From the NCBI GenBank assembly GCA_024763135.1, contig JANTGD010000082.1:1-11297 (forward strand): a stretch of DNA of 11,297 nt. Reading direction: 5' to 3'. The notes below the pieces were generated by a model. That model searched no databases and was not told the origin of the DNA. It saw only the letters and a list, made by a program, of their open reading frames with translations. This document shows, piece by piece, positions 6,970 through 11,297 of this stretch (its first letter is position 1; every line of letters starts with the position of its first letter). The translations under genes and the position numbers were made by a program. This DNA is from Thiotrichales bacterium (GTDB lineage: Bacteria; Pseudomonadota; Gammaproteobacteria; UWMA-0217).

Positions 6970-8046
6970 ATGCTTGGTCGCTTATCACGAAATCATGTTG
7001 CCAACGAACTTCACCACTTGCGGGAGGAAAATGCGGCGTTACGCGAAGAGGTCGCATTTCTGCGTCGTCAGGTGGGCGAGGGTTCGTCGCATGATCAGCT
7101 CAAGGGCCTGATGACCTTGGAAAATCATAGCCTGAAAGCCGGTTTGACAGCAATGCACTCGGGCATGTCATCTGCAGTGCAGTCGGCTAAAGAAAATCTT
7201 AAGGATATCGATAGCATGTCCCGGGCATTTTCTGCACTGTCAAGAGAGATTGGTGCGATTGATGGGGATATGCAGCGGCTCACTGCCGATGCGCGCGAAT
7301 CTGAAGCGAGTGTACAGGCAATGTTGGAAGGCACTGAACATATTCATGCGGCCCTGGACCTCATTAAGAATATTGCCAGTCAAACCAATCTGATCTCACT
7401 CAATGCGGCAGTAGAGGCTGCGCGCGCAGGAGACTCGGGGCGTGGATTCGCAGTGGTGGCGCGCGAAGTCAAGGTATTGGCAGAGCGAACCCAAGACGCG
7501 CTCAAGGAAATCGATCGTGTCTTTACAGGCATGGTATCGAATGTCTCCGGAGTTTCAAACAATAGCCAAAACGTGATCAAGCTGGCGAGTAAAACCAGTG
7601 AGACGGTGACCCAGTTTCACACTACAATGAATGATATGGAGAGCGATTTGCATCTCAAGCTCGGCCGGGTATCGGGCACGACCAATGAAATTTTTCTCAG
7701 TCTCGCCAAGCTCGATCCCATGCTTTGGATGATCAATGCTTACCTTTCTCTATGCCACGGCAAAGCAGTCATTGACTATGTCGATCACCATCAATGCAAT
7801 CTTGGAAAATGGTATGAACAGGGCGACGGAAAGGCTTATTTTTCTCAGTATCCCAGCTACGCTTTGCTTAATGAGCCGCACGCCCGTGTACATCAAGAAA
7901 CCCGTAGGATCTTCGAGCTGCTGGCCAATAATCCGACCGACTACGGGGCACTGAAGCAGCCATTCGAGCAACTCAGCCGTGCTAGCCAGCAAGTCTTGAA
8001 ATCGCTCAGTGATCTGAATGCAGAAGCTTTGGCCAAGCGTCTTTGA
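6970..8046 (+). CDS. Soluble methyl-accepting chemotaxis-like protein with CZB domain
   Basis: A 358-residue cytoplasmic chemoreceptor-like protein with no signal peptide or membrane segment. An N-terminal coiled coil (about 12-36, heptad-like ELHHLREENAALREEVAFL) is followed by an MCP signalling hairpin (about 60-225). Its tip reads IASQTNLISLNAAVEAARAG...GRGFAVVAREVKVLAERT (135-174), the region that contacts CheW and CheA in the family. The C-terminal part (about 240-345) is a CZB (chemoreceptor zinc-binding) domain: DHHQCNLGKWYEQG (272-285, Cys276) and EPHARVH (302-308, His304, His308). The first His ligand, normally in an L-D-H-x-x-W segment, is Pro250 here (LDPMLW, codon CCC). CZB receptors such as TlpD sense zinc, hypochlorite or redox state. 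Start: ATG with GAGAGG at 6958-6963. The end overlaps comF by 29 bp. No che genes are in the window, so its signalling partner is unknown. Confidence 0.88.
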   Translation: MLGRLSRNHVANELHHLREENAALREEVAFLRRQVGEGSSHDQLKGLMTLENHSLKAGLTAMHSGMSSAVQSAKENLKDIDSMSRAFSALSREIGAIDGDMQRLTADARESEASVQAMLEGTEHIHAALDLIKNIASQTNLISLNAAVEAARAGDSGRGFAVVAREVKVLAERTQDALKEIDRVFTGMVSNVSGVSNNSQNVIKLASKTSETVTQFHTTMNDMESDLHLKLGRVSGTTNEIFLSLAKLDPMLWMINAYLSLCHGKAVIDYVDHHQCNLGKWYEQGDGKAYFSQYPSYALLNEPHARVHQETRRIFELLANNPTDYGALKQPFEQLSRASQQVLKSLSDLNAEALAKRL

Positions 8047-8746
8047 GCCGCAGCGCTGGACTGCGCTGAAACTTTGGCGCACCGGGTCCGGCTATCGCTG
8101 CGAACTATGTGGTGATCCTACGGTAACGCCGATTTGTTTGGCATGTCTGGCAGAGTTGCCGCTTCTCGAGGCGCAGTGTTCACGCTGCGCCGAACCGCTC
8201 TCCAACTCCGCTATCGAGTTGTGTGGCCGGTGCTTAAAAAGAACCCCGAGCTACGAGCGTGTGCACGCGCCTTATTTGTACGCAGATCCAATACGTACGT
8301 TGATAGTGGACTTCAAATACCGCCAACGTTTGCATTTGGCCCAGGTCCTGGGGTGGCTGCTGCAGCTAAGCGCTGATGCATTGCTAACCGACCTACCCAC
8401 TCTCATTGTTCCAGTCCCCCTGCATTCGACGCGTTTAAGGGAGCGGGGTTTCAATCAGGCGTTGGAATTAGCCAGACCGCTGGCGCGCCATCTCGGGGTG
8501 CGCTGCGACTACCGGCTTGCGCTGCGCACCCATCACAGCGCGCCCCAGGCAACCCTCAGTGCCAAAAAAAGACAGCAAAATGTTAAAAATTTATTTCTCG
8601 TAAAACACGCACTCAAGGGACAACGAGTGCTGATTATCGATGATGTCGTAACTACGGGTGCGACAGTAGAGTCTCTTTCGCACGTGCTCAAGCAAGCAGG
8701 TGCGGAGACGGTGCGAGTACTCGCGTTAACGCGTGCAGCTAGCTGA
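8018..8746 (+). CDS. comF: ComF family phosphoribosyltransferase-like protein
   Basis: A 242-residue protein of the ComF/GntX family, linked to DNA uptake in naturally competent bacteria and, more generally, of uncertain biochemistry. The N-terminal part carries paired cysteine motifs typical of its zinc-binding region: Cys28/Cys31 (CELC), Cys40/Cys43 (CLAC), Cys54/Cys57 (CSRC) and Cys69/Cys72 (CGRC). The C-terminal part is a type I phosphoribosyltransferase domain with VPVPLHSTRLRERGFNQ (131-147) and the PRPP-binding loop VLIIDDVVTTGAT (204-216). The ATG at 8018 is inside the preceding gene, but there is no other ATG, GTG or TTG before the first cysteine motif, so the 29-bp overlap is well supported. 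The ribosome-binding site is weak, consistent with coupled translation. comF lies near bioB in Pseudomonas and relatives; here two extra genes intervene. Confidence 0.92.
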   Translation: MQKLWPSVFEPQRWTALKLWRTGSGYRCELCGDPTVTPICLACLAELPLLEAQCSRCAEPLSNSAIELCGRCLKRTPSYERVHAPYLYADPIRTLIVDFKYRQRLHLAQVLGWLLQLSADALLTDLPTLIVPVPLHSTRLRERGFNQALELARPLARHLGVRCDYRLALRTHHSAPQATLSAKKRQQNVKNLFLVKHALKGQRVLIIDDVVTTGATVESLSHVLKQAGAETVRVLALTRAAS

Positions 8747-9116
8747 ATACTTGACTTGCAGCTTTCTAAGACAATCCATCGTAAAGCCGAACTCAGTGAG
8801 GCATCGGGAGCGCTCCAGATTTGACGCTTCAGTGTTACACCTCTTTTAAAGACACACGCCATAGCGGGCGAGCCTCGCGTCAATCCTTCGCATCTCAGGC
8901 TAACTGCATGATGCTTGACTATGGATTTTTATCGTAATCAACTTGCTGAAAAATGCACCAAATTTATTGCAGCGCCGCCAGGTATGAGGGTCCTGAAGTC
9001 TGTGTAAATAACCGATAGCTTAAAATTTAATTGGCTGATGTCACGAAACTGCAACATTAAGCGTTTAGGATTCGCCTCATTAAACCACTCAATATTTCTC
9101 AAGAGGTGATATCTCC
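8747..9116. other. 370-bp spacer between comF and the PhoX-like gene
   Basis: No conserved gene is apparent here. It contains a perfect 10-bp palindrome GGAGCGCTCC (8807-8816) and a small GC hairpin GCGAG-c-CTCGC around 8868-8880, neither followed by a T-run, so no convincing terminator for comF. An AT-rich stretch (9020-9032) precedes a Pho-box-like site (9038-9055). A 28-codon frame at 8921-9007 has no ribosome-binding site and is not called. The Shine-Dalgarno sequence of the next gene, AGAGGTG (9102-9108), closes the region. Confidence 0.5.
9038..9071 (+). promoter_or_regulatory. Candidate PhoB-type promoter of the PhoX-like gene
   Basis: The 18 bases at 9038-9055 contain TGTCA and TGCAA half-sites 11 bp apart, as in the Pho box (two CTGTCA repeats, 11-bp period); by eye 12 of 18 positions match the E. 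coli consensus. Exactly 10 bp downstream is TAGGAT (9066-9071), a 4-of-6 match to a -10 hexamer, the spacing used at PhoB-activated promoters lacking a good -35. The association with a PhoX-family gene adds weight, but the site is degenerate. Confidence 0.35.
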
Positions 9117-11015
9117 ATGCGTAAGTCTTTGCCTATACTTTCGCCACGTAAGGCGACCCTGGCCATTGCACTAGCCATTGCCGGTGGTGCAGGAATGGTG
9201 TCATGCAGTAGCGATAACAATAGCAGCAGTCCAGCCATCTCATCCTTGAAATTTGATCCAATACCCGTTGCGACGAGTGATGCTGAGAAGCAGATGATGC
9301 GGGTCTCTCCTCAGCTGACAGTGACCTATGCGGATAATACGAGTAAAACATTTCCACTGAGCTATACATCACTCGCAAAAATGGGCGATACCATTGGCAG
9401 TGGAAAAATTGGGTTGATGACCGATGAGGACGGCAACCCTATTTTGAAGAGTGATGGCTCAGAGGATATTTCCGATGGTCCAGACGGTAATTCTCTCATC
9501 AAAGCAGGTGATAAGTATTTCCTGGTGACTCATATGGAAGAGCGGCCCGGAGAACTTTATAAAACGGAACTAACATTGGAAAACGACACAGTTAAAGCTG
9601 TGGATACCGTGCCAGTGGATTTGAAGGGCGTTGGCGGTACGATTATAAATTGTGCGAGCTCCAAGACGGCTTATGGCAGCCACCTGGGAGGTGAGGAGGA
9701 CTATTCGCTGAATTCGCGCTATGCGGATCTCGCGTCGCCGTTTTATGAAGACTGTGCCTTGGATGGTACGGGTGCGGATGCATCGGGTAAATCGAACTAT
9801 TTTTGCGCCTATGTTGATGGCATGGCAAAATATTTAAAAGATTCTGCAATCGATAAGGCCAATGGATACAATGGCGATAAGTTTACGCCCTACAACTATG
9901 GTTATATCGTTGAAGTCCAGCCTCAGGCTGATGGCTCAACCAAGGCGGCTAAACACTATGTGACCGGAAAATATACACCGGAACTTGCGGTAATGATGCC
10001 AGACAATAAAACAGTCTATATGTCGGATGATGGTACATTCAAAGGGTTCTGGAAATTTGTATCGGACACTGAAATAACCGATTTTTCTAATGACTGGCAG
10101 GGGACGCTGTATGCTGCCAAGGCAAGTCAGACATCTGCGAAAAACGGGGGTGCGTTTAATCTGAGCTGGATTGAATTAGGGCATGCCAAGGATAGTGATA
10201 TCAAGGCATTGATCGACCAGAAAATGAAACTCACAGACATCTTCGATATTACGGCTGCTGCTAATGGCGCCTGCCCCAGCGATTATAAAGCGATCAACGA
10301 AGACAGCGAGCTCGAATGCCTCAAGTTGAAACCTGGACAAGAAACTGCGGCGGCATTTCTTGAGAGTCGAAAATACGCGGCTTACAAAGGTGCAACGATC
10401 GAGTTTCGTAAAGAAGAAGGCATGACCTACGATCCGGATAGGCAGGTGTTGTATGTTGCAATGAGCGCCATCGAAAAAAGTATGGAGGACGATTACAAGG
10501 GAGAAGAAGCGACTAATGATATTAAACTGCCCAAAAACATTTGTGGTGGCGTCTATGAAGTCGCGCTGGATGATAATTACAGTGGCACTGCAATGAATGC
10601 GATCGTGGTTGGTAAGCCACTGGTCGAAGGTGAGCAATATGCAGATGAATGGACTTGTCACCCTGATGGGATTTCCAATCCAGATAATATAACTTACATC
10701 GGGCACGATACGTTATTAATCAGCGAAGATACCACCAAACACGTGAATAATATGAGCTGGGCATACAATACCCAAACCGGTGAGATGACGCGCATTGCAT
10801 CGTTACCGATTGGCGCAGAGGTGACGGGTGTCGATAAAGGGGTGATGGGTGACAAGGGGCTGCTGTTTCTCAATGCGCAGCATCCATTCAAGGACAATCC
10901 CAAAAATGCAGCGGGAGAAAAACCCAATACGGCCTTAATTGAAGGCGCAACTACCGATCAGCTTAAGGCCTTTGTAGGCTATATTGATGGTATGCCAGCG
11001 GATGTTTTCAAGTGA
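9117..11015 (+). CDS. PhoX/DUF839 family secreted protein, probable lipoprotein
   Basis: A 632-residue exported protein of the PhoX-like (DUF839) superfamily, which includes calcium/iron-dependent alkaline phosphatases with a beta-propeller fold. Family-like segments in order: GTIINCASSKTAYGSHLGGEED (174-195), with the Cys (179) and Glu (193/194) that in PhoX bind the metal cluster; YTPELAVMMPDNKTVYMSDD (286-305), matching the PhoX HEA...Y.GDD region; RKEEGMTYDPDRQVLYVAMS (431-450), matching RPE...vYva; and PDGISNPDNITYIGHDTLLI (516-535). The N-terminus has a basic stretch, a hydrophobic core (14-27) and MVSC at 27-30 followed by Ser/Asp/Asn-rich sequence, which reads as a lipoprotein signal with Cys30 lipidated. 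Most PhoX enzymes instead carry a twin-arginine signal; here only Arg-Lys is seen. AGAGGTG upstream supports the ATG. The gene looks more AT-rich than its neighbours. Phosphatase activity is an inference; DUF839 members with other or unknown roles exist. Confidence 0.82.
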   Translation: MRKSLPILSPRKATLAIALAIAGGAGMVSCSSDNNSSSPAISSLKFDPIPVATSDAEKQMMRVSPQLTVTYADNTSKTFPLSYTSLAKMGDTIGSGKIGLMTDEDGNPILKSDGSEDISDGPDGNSLIKAGDKYFLVTHMEERPGELYKTELTLENDTVKAVDTVPVDLKGVGGTIINCASSKTAYGSHLGGEEDYSLNSRYADLASPFYEDCALDGTGADASGKSNYFCAYVDGMAKYLKDSAIDKANGYNGDKFTPYNYGYIVEVQPQADGSTKAAKHYVTGKYTPELAVMMPDNKTVYMSDDGTFKGFWKFVSDTEITDFSNDWQGTLYAAKASQTSAKNGGAFNLSWIELGHAKDSDIKALIDQKMKLTDIFDITAAANGACPSDYKAINEDSELECLKLKPGQETAAAFLESRKYAAYKGATIEFRKEEGMTYDPDRQVLYVAMSAIEKSMEDDYKGEEATNDIKLPKNICGGVYEVALDDNYSGTAMNAIVVGKPLVEGEQYADEWTCHPDGISNPDNITYIGHDTLLISEDTTKHVNNMSWAYNTQTGEMTRIASLPIGAEVTGVDKGVMGDKGLLFLNAQHPFKDNPKNAAGEKPNTALIEGATTDQLKAFVGYIDGMPADVFK

Positions 11016-11054
11016 AGTACGTGCGCCAATCAAAGGGCTGAGGTTTGCAGAGTG

Positions 11055-11091
11055 AATAATAAAAGGGAGGTATAGCCTCCCTTTTATTATT
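11055..11091 (+). terminator. Rho-independent terminator after the PhoX-like gene
   Basis: A perfect 16-bp inverted repeat (11055-11070 pairs with 11076-11091) with a 5-nt loop TATAG. The stem has a GGGAGG/CCTCCC core flanked by A-rich and T-rich arms, so the U-tract lies within the distal stem. It begins 40 bp after the stop codon. Because the A/T arms are symmetrical it could also terminate transcription arriving from the right. Confidence 0.9.
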
Positions 11092-11153
11092 TATTACCGC
11101 TTCGCGAGTGATAAAAGAATGAAGAAACTACTTGAGACCCGCCTGAAATACTC

Positions 11154-11297
11154 TAGCAGGTTGTTGAAAAACTCTCAGCTGGCACGATCCAGCGTTAATA
11201 GTGGCTCAAAATGCTCATTTACTGCGTGTAAACTGCGCTTTTTCTCCAGATTTTGCCTTGTCTCGCACTCACCTGAGAGTTTTTCAACAGCCTGCTA
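11154..11297. mobile_element. Short terminal-inverted-repeat element (MITE-like), at window edge
   Basis: A 144-bp segment bounded by 25-bp inverted repeats, 11154-11178 and 11273-11297, that match at 24 of 25 positions (one T/C difference at the eighth base). Each end carries the core TGTTGAAAAACTCTCAG. There is no reading frame of useful length inside, so it could only move with a transposase supplied in trans, or it is a deletion remnant of an insertion sequence. The right repeat finishes exactly at the last base, so a target duplication cannot be checked. I cannot assign the IS family from the sequence alone. Confidence 0.7.

Noticed and set aside
8533..8883. 116-codon minus-strand frame overlapping the 3' half of comF
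   Set aside because: Mostly antisense to comF; composition is Ser/Cys/Arg-rich as expected of a shadow frame, with no recognisable domain.
8939..8955. TTGCTGAAAAA similar to the inverted-repeat tip TTGTTGAAAAA of the terminal element
   Set aside because: Only about ten bases match, with no partner repeat or further similarity nearby; likely chance.
8921..9007. 28-codon frame beginning MDFYRNQLAEKC in the comF-PhoX spacer
   Set aside because: Codon pattern is plausible but there is no ribosome-binding site, and such a short frame is expected by chance in 370 bp.
10176..10706. 176-codon minus-strand frame inside the PhoX-like gene
   Set aside because: Wholly antisense to a gene with clear family motifs; the product looks like low-complexity hydrophobic shadow translation and has no supporting start signals.

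Overview
The window looks like chromosomal DNA from a gammaproteobacterium of moderate GC content. The evidence is gene order: a phosphomannomutase/phosphoglucomutase (algC type), dut and coaBC run leftwards and radC diverges from coaBC. This block is familiar from Pseudomonas and relatives. A second familiar neighbourhood, the biotin genes bioB-bioF with comF nearby, lies to its right. I cannot name the genus.

Layout: (1) 25-3347, minus strand, coaBC > dut > algC, covering coenzyme A synthesis, dUTP removal and sugar-phosphate isomerisation. The coaBC-dut spacer of about 280 bp seems to carry a decayed repeat. (2) 3466-4137, plus strand, radC, sharing a short divergent control region with coaBC that holds a good sigma70-like promoter for coaBC. 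(3) 4226-6768, minus strand, a tightly packed unit: a small three-helix membrane protein of unknown function > bioB > bioF. The first gene overlaps bioB by 41 bp and bioB is 10 bp from bioF. (4) 6970-8746, plus strand, a soluble chemoreceptor-like protein with a C-terminal CZB zinc-binding-type domain, overlapping comF by 29 bp. (5) 8747-9116, a 370-bp spacer with a weak Pho-box-like site just before (6) 9117-11015, a PhoX/DUF839-family secreted protein with a lipoprotein-type signal, followed by a strong hairpin terminator. (7) 11154-11297, a 144-bp element with 25-bp terminal inverted repeats that ends exactly at the window edge, as expected where an assembly breaks in a multicopy repeat.

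Most of the window is ordinary housekeeping. The accessory or less ordinary parts are the membrane protein and soluble chemoreceptor lying between bioB and comF, the PhoX-like lipoprotein, and the terminal repeat. The most specific anomaly is that the chemoreceptor's CZB domain keeps the Cys and two His zinc ligands but has proline where the first His ligand is expected. I see no CRISPR array, tRNA, rRNA, phage genes, toxin-antitoxin pair or defence system, and no clearly new multi-gene system.
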